A stretch of DNA of 64,000 nucleotides from Candidula unifasciata. Taxonomy: Eukaryota; Mollusca; Gastropoda; Stylommatophora; Geomitridae. The DNA lies in the NCBI GenBank assembly GCA_905116865.2, contig CAJHNH020000808.1, positions 93,501 to 157,500 on the forward strand, written 5' to 3'. The position numbers and the translations under genes are program-made. Shown one piece after another: positions 22,316 to 32,529 of the stretch; the first letter of the stretch is position 1, and every line of letters starts with the position of its first letter. Below the pieces are notes generated by a model. That model was not told where the DNA came from. It made no database searches and saw nothing but the letters and a program-made list of their open reading frames with translations.

Positions 22316-22929
22316 TTATTCATCGGCAGTTGGCTCGCCGGTAGAGCACTTCGTCGCCGGTCGGGACTGTGTTTTGGTCTGTTTCCTTTCATCGCATCAA
22401 CACTGCAGAAGTCCTTTTCGTGGCTTATGGTGGTACTGCTAGGCCATTTTATATGGGGTACATAACCTAATCATAACTATAACCTACCGCTCCCACTTAG
22501 GGAACGCTGGTTGAACGCGACACATTTTTTTTTCTGACAACTGACGATGATTATGACACCAACCAAAACCATACATCTGCACCATACCTTGGTATTTTCC
22601 AAGTTACTTGTATATCTCCATTTCTTTTATCTGTTGTGGCTTTGTTTTTCTTGTTATTCTTTAATACTCCCCGTCAGTTCCGTCTCTTCTTTACCATCCA
22701 TTACACTGTTGTGTCTGGCTAGGCTTATGCGTCTGCACTCCAGCTTTCTCTGTTGTAATTCAGTTTCTATTAGTGAAATGTCGATGACCTTTTAAACAGT
22801 AGCAATCAATTTATTAGACCTCGAGGCGTATTGTATACGTTTAACGATAAAACTGAAGGCATTATATTAGGTAGTGTTTATTATTCCCATTGTCCTACAT
22901 AATCTTTAAAAAAGGGTATATACTGGGAA
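22316..22929. other. Mostly unannotated; short tRNA-like head at start
   Basis: 22325-22375 contains TTGGCTCGCCGGTAGAGCAC, which resembles a tRNA A-box half and may be a truncated SINE head. Beyond it I see only AT-rich sequence with no convincing frame. Confidence 0.35.
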
Positions 22930-23192
22930 AGTAAAAGTGAAGGACTCTTTTTCACGCCTTTAGCGTACTGGGCATGTAGGGCTAGACCTATATTTTATAG
23001 ATCAATCGGCAGCCGGTGGGTGATATGGTCAACATCATACCGCCGCCTTTACGTCCCATGACTTTGGCTGGTACTCATTTAAGGCTAGGTTGAACTGAAA
23101 GAGAAGGTCGTTTTGAAGGGAAAAGTCTGGGTCCATTCGAACCCACGACCCTCGAACCACAGGCAAGCGTCTCGCCGCTACACCTGGCAGTA
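22930..23192 (-). mobile_element. SINE-A copy (tRNA-headed)
   Basis: The minus strand reads GTGTAGCGGCGAGACGCTTG, B-box-like GGGTTCGAATGG, GACCTTCTCTTTC, AACCTAGCCTTAAATGAGTA, CATGGGACGTAAAGGCGGC, CATATCACCCACCGG and TAGGTCTAGCCCTACATGCC, the full SINE-A order. Confidence 0.82.
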
Positions 23193-23234
23193 AAGAGATT
23201 TTAAAAACAAAATTTCAGTATATCTTTCTCCGTT

Positions 23235-23530
23235 GTGTCTTCTTATTGCTTTGCGTTCACCAGGTGTAAACTCTGATGGAAAGTTTTGGTTGTTCGTCCA
23301 CTTCTGGACTGTAGTCCTGTTCCAGAACCTGAGTGTTGCTTGTGTATCCGTTTGACAGATCTGACACATTTGTGTGCAGATTGTTGGTTCCTTGCCTCTC
23401 AGGCAGATGTACTTCGACTTCGAAGGAAGCTCCCAGTTAGTCGCCTCTTGAGACATGCTTTTGGGTAGGCAGTAGGACTATTCTTGTTTTCCTTATAATA
23501 GGGCCCCGAAACCCCCACTGGGATCTCCGT
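23235..23530 (-). mobile_element. SINE-D copy
   Basis: The reverse complement contains GATCCCAGTGGGGGTTTCGG, AAAAGCATGTCTCAAGAGGC, GACTAACTGGGAGC, a CAACAATCTGCAC segment, TCCAGAAGTGGACGAACAAC and AGAGTTTACACCTGGTGAAC, as in the plus-strand copies at 24820 and 40245. Confidence 0.8.
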
Positions 23531-23745
23531 TGTGTGAAAAGCATGTGAACATTTACAATCATCAATAGGTACCACAGCGCAACGTTTAAATAAGCAAAAG
23601 AAAAGTGGGGTGGGAAACGGTTCTTTTCATAGCTCAAACGGAAGTGACTAAACACGAATCAGACATAAAGCGGTGAGTTGTGGGTGCGGTGGGAGGGGTG
23701 GGGGGAGGGTTGGCTCAGCGGATTTAACCATGTTTTACTAAGTAA

Positions 23746-23774
23746 TATTATTATTATTATTATTACTTTTATTA

Positions 23775-23868
<94 letters not shown>
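23746..23868. repeat. (ATT)n microsatellite
   Basis: Nearly pure ATT array just 5' of a SINE-A. The Ile-rich frames on both strands are artefacts. Confidence 0.95.
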
Positions 23869-23869
23869 T

Positions 23870-24140
23870 GAGAGCCTCTGTGGTATAACGGCTAGACACT
23901 CGCGTGCGTGTCCAAAGGTCGTAGGTTCAAACCCTGACGGTGGTAGACTTAAAAAAATGACCCTTGGCTCACAGGTCGATCCAGCCTTAAAGGTATACAA
24001 GGTGAAGTCCTGGGAAGTAAAGATGGCCAGCCTTATGTTGACCACATCACCCACGACTTCCGATTAGTCTATAAAATCAAGGTCTATCCACTTATGCCCA
24101 ATTGTACTTAAGGCGTTGAAAAGTGTCTTAGATAGAAATT
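23870..24140 (+). mobile_element. SINE-A copy, well preserved
   Basis: Reference copy. Head GCCTCTGTGGTATAACGGCT with B-box GGTTCAAACCC, then GACGGTGGTAGAC, CAGGTCGATCCAGCCTTAAA, AGTCCTGGGAAGTAAAGATG, TTGACCACATCACCCACGA, CCGATTAGTCTATAAAATCA, GGTCTA and AGGCGTTGAAAAGTGTC. Length ~265 bp. Confidence 0.88.
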
Positions 24141-24394
24141 ATTATTGTTATGATTATTATTGCTATTTTATTATGCGGTCAGGGGCATATAAATGTTGTG
24201 AAATATTTGAAATAACAGATAATGTGTAAACAAATACTTGAAAACGAACTTCTATACTTGGTTGCGGGGAAGGGGGTATTTGACCCCTTTAGACATTTTG
24301 GTAGCGTGGGGGGTGGGGTTGGGAGGGGGCAGAGTTCCCAAGTTCTGGCACATCAGATCGAACATTAAATTAAAGCTTAGGCTTTCGGAAGATC

Positions 24395-24735
24395 CAACAA
24401 GCAGCCATCAGGCAAACCAGCTCAAAAACCAGCCATCAGGCAAACCAGCTCAAAAACCAGCCATCAGGCAAACCTGCTCAAAAACCAGCCATCAGGCAAA
24501 CCAGCTCAAAAACCAGCCATCAGGCAAACCTGCTCAAAAACCAGCCATCAGGCAAACCAGCTCAAAAACCAGCCATCAGGCAAACCAGCTCAAAAACCAG
24601 CCATCAGGCAAACCAGCTCAAAAACCAGCCATCAGGCAAACCAGCTCAAGAACCAGCAGTCAGGCAAACCAGCTCAACAACCAGCAGTCAGGCAAACCAG
24701 CTCAAGTACCAGTAGTCAGGCAAACCAGCTGACTA
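24395..24735 (+). repeat. 28-bp minisatellite, ~12 copies
   Basis: Unit CCAGCCATCAGGCAAACCAG plus CTCAAAAA (28 bp). Three units make 84 bp, so one 164-codon frame cycles through all three readings every 28 residues, direct proof that the frame is not under protein constraint. The last units drift (CAGTCAGG for CATCAGG). Confidence 0.95.
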
Positions 24736-24819
24736 CCAGCTATTCCAGTGTGGGTTCCAGGATGCTGTTTTTTTTTGGGGGGGGGAGGGGGAGGCTAACG
24801 GAATAGACACCCCCCCCCC

Positions 24820-25060
24820 CCCGCCTCCCCACAAAGCATGTCGTAAAAAGCGACTAACTGGATTGTTCGTCTGAGTTCGGAGCGCTTCTGTGTGCAAGGT
24901 CAGCAACCAACAGCCTTCATAAAGCCATACTTAGCACCTTTAAACGAATGTGCACGGGAAAGTCAAACTCTGGGGCAAGACTAAAGTCTAGAAGTGGACG
25001 AACAACCATAACTTTTTGCCAGAGTTTAGAGCCGGGGAACGCTAAGAAGAATAAGACTAT
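24820..25060 (+). mobile_element. SINE-D copy
   Basis: CCTCCCCACAAAGCATGTCG, AAAGCGACTAACTGGA, AGCGCTTCTG, CAGCAACCAACAGCC, AATGTGCACGGGAAAGTCAA, AAGTCTAGAAGTGGACGAAC and GCCAGAGTTTAGAGCCGGGG match the other copies. A G/C tract (24773-24822) precedes it. Confidence 0.8.
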
Positions 25061-25155
25061 CAGCTACCCATCCCACCAACAATCAATCAATCAATCAATC
25101 AATCACCCGTCATTTAAATTAAACAACTAACAAACCAGCTGGCTAGCCAGTAAAG

Positions 25156-25348
25156 CAGCGGTTCTCAAAATATGGGTCGATGGTCCCTTTTACAAGTCGA
25201 ACTACCCTTTTACAGGACTCGCCAAAGACCATTGGAAAATAAATACTCACTGAAGTTTTGAAGTAGCAACGAAAATAACTGTATGGTTGTGGGTCGCAAC
25301 AGCATAAGGAACTGTATTAAAGGGTAGCCGCATTAGGAAGAACTACTG
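25156..25348. mobile_element. hAT-like MITE, ~193 bp
   Basis: Left end CAGCGGTTCTCAAAATATGG. The right end, reverse complemented, is CAGTAGTTCTTCCTAAT. Flanking 8-mers CAGTAAAG and TAGTATAG match at 6 of 8 positions, consistent with an aged 8-bp TSD. A fragment of the same right end recurs near 27880-27925. No coding capacity. Confidence 0.6.
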
Positions 25349-26109
25349 TAGTATAGAAACTACAACACCAGCTAGCTAAAGAGCCAGCCGATCAACAACA
25401 CATCCAAAACTAAATCACCTGCCTAACCATCCTACCGCTCAGCTACTCAACCTACTAACAACCAGGGGTTTTCCCCTAGGGAAAACGTTGCCGGTACTCA
25501 CCAAAGAAGTGTTTACAAACAGGTGGCGGAGCTCACAACAATATGTCTTTTAGAGTAGCCGGAACAAAAATTGATGTCAATCAAAAGTTACTAATACTGC
25601 GAACTATTGCGCATCGCATAAAAACAACCGGCAAGTTAGTCAACAAACTAACCAACTATCAGCCACTCAATAGCCCACTCAGCCACTCAGTTATCAGTAA
25701 AAAACTGGCTAACGAGCAATCGTTGCTGCCTCGAGCACGAACCACAATGACACAGAGATAAGCACTCATGAAACATCAACCTTGCTGTAACTGGGACCCG
25801 AACCCAGGACCTTGGTTGATGAACCCCTTCTGACAGTGGCCCTGGAAACAGCCTCTCACTTTCCCGCTCCAATCTAGGAAGGGGAATGGGTCATGGACTC
25901 CTCCCCCCCCCCCCCACTCCCACCCCAAATAATTGTAAAAATTATAAGCGTCTCCACTTATCCATAACCAAATATACTTTCGAGTATTTGTTGATACATT
26001 TAATAGTATTTCAAATATATTATAATAATTCTTCGCGGTTCACGTGCCACTATGTAACAATTATTTTTATTTTGCACCTTAACAAATAAAGGCTTTAGCA
26101 ACTTGACGC

Positions 26110-26110
26110 C

Positions 26111-26169
<59 letters not shown>

Positions 26170-26170
26170 A
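26110..26170. repeat. Poly-C tract, ~59 nt
   Basis: Homopolymer C run (26112-26169). Other G/C homopolymers of 15-30 nt occur at 2033, 2281, 5165, 5316, 25903, 31538, 31785, 32834, 58817, 59429, 63178 and 63878. True lengths are uncertain because such tracts are error-prone in assemblies. Confidence 0.9.
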
Positions 26171-26665
26171 CTATTCCACCTCCTTTCCCCCAAATGTTTT
26201 CTCTGTGCCGGTGCTCCTGCACATTGGTATACTAAAAACAAAATTCTCCCCAACGCCAACAGTAACTATACCGCACAGCGCTACTCCCTCCAAAAAACCC
26301 AAACACACACACACACAAATGCCTGCTGCCCGCATTTTTTGTCTGTCTGGAGGGGAAAAAAGGTTCACCTTAATCAGCATTGATTCCTGCCGTTTGCGAA
26401 TATTACAGAAGAAAACAACGGCACCAATCATGATAACTCGACTTCATAACAAGCATTTAATCCCACCAAAGAGCATTAATTAATCAATGTGAGCGGGCCA
26501 ACACGTGCCAGCGACTCACGCAAGGCCTTGTCCTGCTCTGATAGCTTCTAGCTTTCCTGCTGCAGACGGTATTTTCAGACACGCAAGCTCCTGACGTAGG
26601 CAAAAGAGCTAATTCCTAGAGCTCCCCCGTGCGGTTCGATTTCCGACAAAAGTAGCTTTTAACTT
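26171..26665. other. No feature recognised
   Basis: Mixed sequence with a short CA run at 26302. I see no repeat match or protein family. Confidence 0.5.
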
Positions 26666-26904
26666 TTGCATTGTCTGTCTCGTGTATCCTTTAATGTCTA
26701 CTGCTTGCTTTATACCTTTATGAATGCAGATCAATACCAGCTTATTTGTCACGAGAATGACACCGTGAAAAGAATATGCACATCACAGTGCGGTTTTTCA
26801 GACGTGGATGCTCAAGCAAATTACAGTTACAAAAGTTCATCCCTTCTTTTGTTTGCTCCCATGCTTATAACTTGCTACTTTACCATTGATTCTTATCTTT
26901 TTAG
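26666..26904 (+). other. Possible Cys-containing exon (SUEL-lectin-like?)
   Basis: The frame contains YQLICHENDTVKRICTSQC and VDAQANYSY. The spacing C-x-E-x-D-T-V-x-x-x-C ... V-x-A-x-ANY loosely recalls the galactose-binding (SUEL/RBL) lectin domain. An acceptor-like TTTATGAATGCAG lies just before it (ends 26728). There is no convincing donor and the domain is short. The frame runs on into a SINE-D (26905). Treat as a weak hint only. Confidence 0.15.
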
Positions 26905-27180
26905 AGTTCACCGCCTGTAAACTCCGGTGGAAAGACCTGGTTGTTCGTCCACTTCTGGTCTGTGTTCTCATTCCAGTTTTGATTTTTGTTTGTGAACATC
27001 CGTTTTACAGATCTGGTCTAACTGTATGTAGCTTGTTGGTTTCTCTCTTCTCAGGCAGATGCACTTCGACTACGAAAGAAGCATCTTTAATTAGTCGTCT
27101 TTTACGACATGCTTGTTGGACGAAGGGGGCAGTGAGTAAATCATTTCCCTCTCCCCTCCCAAAAAAGGCCCGGGAGGCCA
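26905..27180 (-). mobile_element. SINE-D copy
   Basis: The reverse complement contains AAGCATGTCGTAAAAGACGA, CTAATTAAAGATGC, CTGAGAAGAGAG, ACAAGCTACATACAG, CCAGAAGTGGACGAACAACC and GGAGTTTACAGGCGGTGAAC. GGCCTCCCGGGCC lies at the other end. Confidence 0.8.
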
Positions 27181-28085
27181 CACAAGCTCTTGCAGTTGTG
27201 TTATTTTACGAGTATGTTGCATTTTCCCATTTTGGACAGGTGAATTTGTGTGGCTTAGCGGTCACTAATGCGTTACACGATCCTTGACCCACGAAGACAC
27301 ACATAATAAGCTACGTAGTTGATTTAAACAAACACACACACACACACAAAACTGTTCTCGTAGCTTCAGGACATTGGTACACTAAAAAGTACATTATACG
27401 AAGTGAACAGAAGGGTCCGTTTCAGAGATCTCTTTCTGTCCCGACACAGCAAGGCATTCCAGAGTAGAGAAAAGAAGAAGAAGAAAAAAAGAAAATACGA
27501 GAATCGCCTCGTGAAAGAGATATGGACGTCACCAGGAACTGGCTGCATGCTTCTTGTACAGCTAGCCTCCACTGTGGACACAGCACCACAGTCATAAGAA
27601 AAAAATTATGTCCTGGACATATAGACGCTTGCCTAGTGACCCAAAGGTCTTCGGTTTCTATCCCCAAATCTTGGACATATAAGTACTTGCCGGTAGAGAC
27701 CAAATGTCTTGAGTTCCAATCCACAAAAAGGCAGATTTTTTCTTTTTTTCTTTTTTAGAAGTTGTTTCTCCTCTTTTACGATTGCGGTCTATAGGATTAA
27801 CATTTCAAGAATGACAAACAAATAAGCACAAATCCAGAACCCCCCTCTCTTTTTCCCAATCAGATAGTCGTATATATTAAAGGGTCGAGGCATTAGGAAG
27901 GTTGACAGCAACTGCTCTGTAGCCACATGGATGTGGAAAACAAAGGCAAGCTACAACAATACTATCCCAAGAAACTCATCATGGAAGCCAAAAACAATGA
28001 GGCGGGAGAGCTAGCGAGAGACCGAGTTTCTTTGATGCAGACCGCCATAAAAGCGACGTTCTTCTGCAAAGGACATGCTTGTTGA
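27181..28085. other. No gene; scattered short repeats
   Basis: Contains a CA run (27330-27347), a GAAGAAG-rich stretch (27470-27500) and a hAT-MITE end fragment near 27880-27925. The open frames over 27366-27758 overlap on both strands and carry no recognised domain. Confidence 0.45.
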
Positions 28086-28094
28086 AATTGTGGG

Positions 28095-28316
28095 TGCTTC
28101 GTCCTTTTTAGGACGAAATTTTTTGTTATTTGAAGCCCCACCCTGGCTTTTGCCAGGGGAGGCAATATGGGCAGGCCATAAATATGGCCAATTGTCTGAA
28201 CGCGGTATCTGGGACCTTTCCTCGGCGATCCTCATCCACATGGTGGCACTTTGTGTCATCGGGTGTTTATCGCTTGTGTGATGTCCTGGTGGGGTGGAAA
28301 GTCAGTCAGTCAGTCA
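28095..28316 (+). mobile_element. HP-SINE copy, full length, with GTCA tail
   Basis: Reference copy. Hairpin 1 is TCGTCCT/AGGACGA (28099-28115), then AAATTTTTTGTTATTTGAAG. Hairpin 2 is CCCTGGC/GCCAGGG. Hairpin 3 is GGCCATA/TATGGCC. Then come CTGAACGCGGTATCTGGGAC, CATCCACATGGTGGCACTTT, GTGTCATCGGGTGTTTATCG, ATGTCCTGGTGGGGTGGAAA and (GTCA)4. Confidence 0.88.
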
Positions 28317-28336
28317 AGGACCTGCTTGCCTGCATC

Positions 28337-28545
28337 CAGTCATCTCCTTGTGAGATGCAATTTTTCGTTATTTGAAACCCTACTCTGGCTCTTGCCAGGG
28401 GCCGCAATATAGCCCGACTATAAATATGGTCTAATGTCTGAACGCCGTTTCTGGGACCTCTCCACGGATGATCCTCATCCACATGGTGGCACTTTGTGTC
28501 ATCGGGTGTTTATCGATTGTGTTATGTCCTGGTGGGGCAAAAATC
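28337..28545 (+). mobile_element. HP-SINE copy, second in direct tandem
   Basis: Head hairpin CATCTC/GAGATG (28341 on), a stem different from the preceding copy. Hairpin 2 is CTCTGGC/GCCAGGG. Hairpin 3 is GACTATA/TATGGTC with a double change that keeps a pair. The body is typical, and the tail is replaced by GGGGCAAAAATCAACTACC. Confidence 0.85.
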
Positions 28546-28579
28546 AACTACCACTACTACTAAGGACCTGCTACATGAT

Positions 28580-28850
28580 GATACGGCTATCCGTGGTGTA
28601 GCGGCTAGTCTCTCGCCTGTGGATTGGTCTGCCGTGAGTTCGGATCTAGACGGAGCTGGACGTTTTTCATAAATGACCTTAGCTCTCAGGTCGGCCCTGC
28701 CTTAAAAAAGTAACAGGTTGGAAGTAAAGGCGGTCGGCCTGATGCTGACCACATCACCCACCGAGTTTCCTCTTGTTTATAAAATATAGGTCTAGCCCTA
28801 TATGCACAATAGCCTAAAGGCGTGGAAATGTGTCCTTCACTTTACTCATT
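28580..28850 (+). mobile_element. SINE-A copy
   Basis: Head TCCGTGGTGTAGCGGCTAGT with GAGTTCGGATCTAG as a B-box variant, GACGGAGCTGGACGTTTTTC, AGGTCGGCCCTGCC, GATGCTGACCACATCACCCA and AGGTCTAGCCCTATATGC, ending AAGGCGTGGAAATGTGTCC. Confidence 0.87.
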
Positions 28851-28874
28851 AGACGGCTATCCGATGGAAAATGT

Positions 28875-29150
28875 ATCATATAGATAAGGAACAGAATAGG
28901 ACGCGCTAAAAAAACACTTTTTTAAAATGAAGAGTTTTTTTAATGTAATAAATCCGTGGCACTGGAGGTTAGAAAAATAATTTTTTTAATGCTATATAGA
29001 TATCATTTAACATATGGCTGTAAATCAGAAATTAATATACCAAAAGTTAAGAAATATCTTGAGGCCTCGGACATAAGATCGCTATTTGTGGAGAGGCATG
29101 ATCGTCCCCTCCAGTCGGCAAGGCACGTGATGGTGATGCTGATGAACTAG
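28875..29150 (+). pseudogene. RTE-like LINE 3' fragment with internal deletion
   Basis: AAGGAACAGAATAGGACGCG corresponds to the RNRIGQAK block of the LINE at 11047. GGCACTGGAGGTTAGAAAAA and TTTAACATATGGCTGTAAAT match the next block. Then TTGAGGCCTCGGACATAAG jumps to the C-terminal end (GTGGAGAGGCATGATCG ... GTCGGCAAGGCACGTGATGG) with a TGATG tail. Confidence 0.75.
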
Positions 29151-29394
29151 CCTGCGGACAACTGGACTCTCACTTCTCCAGACTAAGTGTTTCTGACAGC
29201 AAAGTCCGTGCGCACACAGGACTGCTGTCTTCCCTCAGACAGTTTAAAGATCGGCCTATAGAAGCTAGAATTTCATTCGCAGCAGGAAAGGAAATATGTT
29301 TTGGCACGCACAGGCGCAACTCTCTGTGGAGCTTTTACGGCATTAGGCAATTTGTGGAGGTGAAAAGATGTTAAAACGAATACTAAACTCAAAA
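29151..29394. other. No feature recognised
   Basis: No repeat match in this window and no convincing frame. May belong to the LINE fragment that follows. Confidence 0.4.
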
Positions 29395-29850
29395 TTTTTT
29401 ATAATTCTAATGTGAAAACAGAACTGTTGTATGGAGCGGAAACACAGAGAAAAACTAGGATAATTATTAATAAACTACAAACATTCATTAACTTGTGCCT
29501 GCGCATACTAAAAGGACTTAAATGGTATGACAGAATCACTTAAGTAGAGATTTGGGAGAGAACTAAACAAGTTCCAGTAAACCAAGAGGCGAAGAAAAGA
29601 CGGTGGCGTTGGATAGGACACACATTGAGAAAACCTGAGAACAATATAAGTAGAATGTCGTTGCACTGGAACTCCCAGGAGCAAAGAAATTAAGTAACAC
29701 AAAAATCACACGTAGAAGTAAGCTAGAAAGTGAAATTAAAAAGATGGTGAGGACATAGGAAGAGCTGCATTCGATAGCGAAGGATAAAACGACTTGGCGT
29801 GATATGGTTGAGGCTCTATGCTACATTTGGGGTTAGAAAGGCAGAAGAAA
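29395..29850 (+). pseudogene. Another LINE ORF2 C-terminal fragment
   Basis: Read across frames, the sequence gives a K-x-N-C-CMERKHREK-like block, [25 protein letters not shown] and a final [22 protein letters not shown] and L-W are diagnostic of the post-RT region in a third LINE lineage. Several frameshifts and stops. Confidence 0.65.
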
Positions 29851-29864
29851 AAAGAAGAACTCTA

Positions 29865-29893
29865 TCATACACACACACACACACACACACACG
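29865..29893. repeat. (CA)n microsatellite
   Basis: Short CA run followed by a CAA run at 29920, just 3' of the LINE fragment. Confidence 0.9.
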
Positions 29894-30099
29894 TATACAA
29901 GTTCCCACTCATTGCAACAACAACAACAACAAATTACCCATTGAATGAGATTGGATCGACCCCTAGCACAGCCCCTGACTCCTGGAGGTGTCTTTACATC
30001 GCTAGCTGTGGTAAGCAAGCTCCCTTTTGCTTTGCTGGATTAACATGTACAATGTGACTCTTTGAGTCACAATGGGGATCATATCTCAAGGTAGTAGCC

Positions 30100-30530
30100 G
30101 GAGAAGAACAAACTGGCAGTCAACCAGTAAAACAGTCAATCAGTTACCCAATAAGTCAGTCAACTAGTCAGTCAATCCGTCTGTCAATAAGTCAATCAGT
30201 CAGTCAATCAGTAAGTCAATCAAACAATTAGTCAGTCATTCAGTCACTCATTCAGTCAGTCAATCAGTCAGTCACTCAGTCATTCGGTAGTCAGCTATCC
30301 GGTCAGTCAATCAGTAAGTCAATCAAACAATCAATCAGTCAGTCGATCAGTCATTAAATCAGTCGGCAATCGATCAGTCAGTAAATCAGTCAATCAGTCA
30401 GTCAATAAATCATTCAGTCAGTCAATCAGTGATTCAGTCAATCAGTCAATCAATCAGTCAGTCAATCAGTCAGTCAGCCAGCCAGTCAGTCCGTCCGTTA
30501 ATCAGTCAGTCGGTCAATACAGTATAAATA
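30100..30530. repeat. Imperfect (CAGT/CAAT)n region
   Basis: AGTCAGTCAATCAGTCAG-type sequence for ~430 bp with frequent substitutions. It is the same tetranucleotide as the HP-SINE tail, so it may derive from an expanded tail whose element body is lost. Confidence 0.85.
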
Positions 30531-30752
30531 TTTGTATATAGAGAAGTATTATAACCCAGAATGATCAGTCGGCGAGTAAATGACGTTAATGGACAACTGC
30601 TCTAATTTTCGGGCCATCTCTAGAGTCTAACTGTCCTTAGCACTAATAACACAAGTCAATCAATTAAAGTGAACAAGGGGATTTAAAAAGAAATAAACGC
30701 AACGACGAAGGGAGATAATTTTCCAAATGTCGCTATTCACAGTGCCACAGAA

Positions 30753-30870
30753 CAGCGTTTCTCAATCTGTGGGCCGGGACCCGCTGGTGGGCCGTGAAAG
30801 AAGCTCCATGTGGGCCGCCGACAAATTGTGCCTAATATGGTAGGTGGTTTGTCTCTTCCAGTCTATACCA
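30753..30870 (+). mobile_element. hAT-type terminus, partial
   Basis: Starts CAGCGTTTCTCAATCTGTGG followed by GGCCGGGACC and GGGCCGTGAAAGAAG, the style of hAT non-autonomous elements. The right end was not found. Confidence 0.35.
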
Positions 30871-30984
30871 GGAACACTTCAAGGACCCTCTAGCTGTGTG
30901 AAAAAGACTTTCTCAGGCACGTCAAAAATAAAAACCAAATGGATATTCCTAAGTCTACGTAGGCATCAAACGCAGTTATTTGTT

Positions 30985-31150
30985 TTTTTTTTAGAGCCTC
31001 CCCAGGCGATAGTCTGAGCCCCTACACCCTAACGGTTGAATGAGGTTTCCGGGACTTGAGCAGGGTTATTCTCATCGGAATGGTGGCACTTTGTGTCCAC
31101 GGGTGTTGGTCGCTCAGAGTCCGGTCGTAGTGAGGTTGAACGTCACTCAC
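30985..31150 (+). mobile_element. HP-SINE copy, strongly diverged
   Basis: AGAGCCTCCCCAGGCGATAG, GGTTGAATGAGGTTTCCGGG, ATTCTCATCGGAATGGTGGC, ACTTTGTGTCCACGGGTGTT and a final CGTCACTCACTCAA match the HP-SINE order. Hairpin 3 is lost. Confidence 0.65.
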
Positions 31151-31364
31151 TCAACTTAATTAATAAATCCAACAGATGTTATCGTAGCGCTTCCTATATT
31201 AGAAACAACGCTCCAGTTCCACATATCACATGTGTAAACCTCTAAGCAGCAGTTACTGTCGCATTTGCTAAAATTTGTAATTTTGTGACATCGGATTTGA
31301 CCATTTTCTGTTTACATTTGTTTTTGTTTCTATTTTGTTTGATATCCTTTCCCAATGTGTGACG

Positions 31365-31585
31365 CATTTGTTGTTGTTGTTGTTGCTTATTTTAAAGCCC
31401 CAACGCGGCTGTCGTCGGTGGGCCCTTAACATAATCTACGGGTTGAATGGGGTTTCTGGAATTTTTGCCCAGGTGATCCTCATCCGAATGGTGGTACTTT
31501 GTGTCACCGGGTGTTTATCACTTGTCATGCCGTCCTGGGGTGGGGGGGGGGGGGGGGTTTGAACGTAGTCAGTCAGTCCGTTCGG
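31365..31585 (+). mobile_element. HP-SINE copy, diverged
   Basis: Head (TTG)n-CTTATTTTAAAGCCCC, CGGGTTGAATGGGGTTTCTG, GATCCTCATCCGAATGGTGG, TTTGTGTCACCGGGTGTTTA and CCGTCCTGGGGTGG, then a G tract and GTAGTCAGTCAGTC tail. Same subgroup as 30985. Confidence 0.7.
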
Positions 31586-31599
31586 TTAGCTGTCAAAGA

Positions 31600-31780
31600 A
31601 AGTGGGACATGCTTTGAATACCGAAAGGGTATATGGAAAAAGAGACAGAGGATAACATCGCGAGACACTTCTTGTCAGCTTTTTGTCAAGGACTGATACA
31701 TACAGCTGAAGATCGCAGATATTGAGAGGCTTACTCGCCGACGCCTGTTGGCAAGACACTTGGTATTGGTGATGAAAGGG
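31600..31780 (+). pseudogene. RTE-like LINE extreme 3' end
   Basis: Reading GLIHTAEDRRY then EAYSPTPVGKT (with frame change) parallels the LIHAAGDRGLWRGMIAHASR end of the LINE at 11047. It ends TGGTGATGAA plus a G tract. Confidence 0.65.
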
Positions 31781-31917
31781 GGTGGGGGGGGGGGGGGGAG
31801 AGAAAGAAAGAGATAAGAGAGATGATGTAGACAGCAAGTGATCATAGCAAGGTTCAAGTATTCTATGGTCACTTTTTGTAATCTGTGTATTGACTGGTGG
31901 CGATTTATGCCATAAGC

Positions 31918-32142
31918 CAATGATTCTCAAACTGTGTGCACGGCACCTCGGTGAGCCACGACCTCTTCACAGGGGGGCCACGAAATATTCCAAAATACAC
32001 GAGCTTCATTGTTTTTTTTTTTTTTTTTAAATCTTTTACGTACAAATAGTCGTACTTTTACTTAGGTGAGGACGCCGTGAAAAAAACTGTAATTGAAAAA
32101 AAAAAAAAAGCCCCGCAACTAAGAAAAGTTTGGGAAACACTG
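31918..32142. mobile_element. hAT-like MITE, same family as 17035 (inverted)
   Basis: Ends CAATGATTCTCAAACTG and (reverse complement) CAGTGTTTCCCAAACTTTTC. The interior has AGTCGTACTTTTACTTAGGT, the reverse of the 17035 copy's ACTTAAGTAAAAGTATGACT block, plus poly-T and poly-A runs. Confidence 0.6.
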
Positions 32143-32529
32143 CCACTGATCTGAAGCAATGACCCGCATTCTGGCGCGCATAGCAATGAGTTAACTCCTC
32201 GATTTACCAACTGACCAACTGTGAAATAACAGAACAAGGATTTCATTTGTAATCTCTCAAGATTTGATACTTCCAGATAAGGTTGTGTCACTGCCGAAGG
32301 GGGCTGCTATATCATATCTGGTCTCTGTTTAGCAACCCCTTTCAGCGCTGTCATGCCTTCTATACCACCGGATACACCTGTCAAATGTGTCGAACAATTT
32401 CATATAGCTGTGTTCCGTTGTGTCTTCACTTGTTGCTTCTGCCATACGTATTCGGAAACACAGATATCACAAACGAGGCTTTATATACATTCTTATCTTT
32501 CCTTCGTCTAATATTCAATATTTTGTTCC
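32143..32529. other. No feature recognised
   Basis: Unique-looking sequence with no convincing frame. The 92-codon frame at 32283 lacks recognisable domains. Confidence 0.45.
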
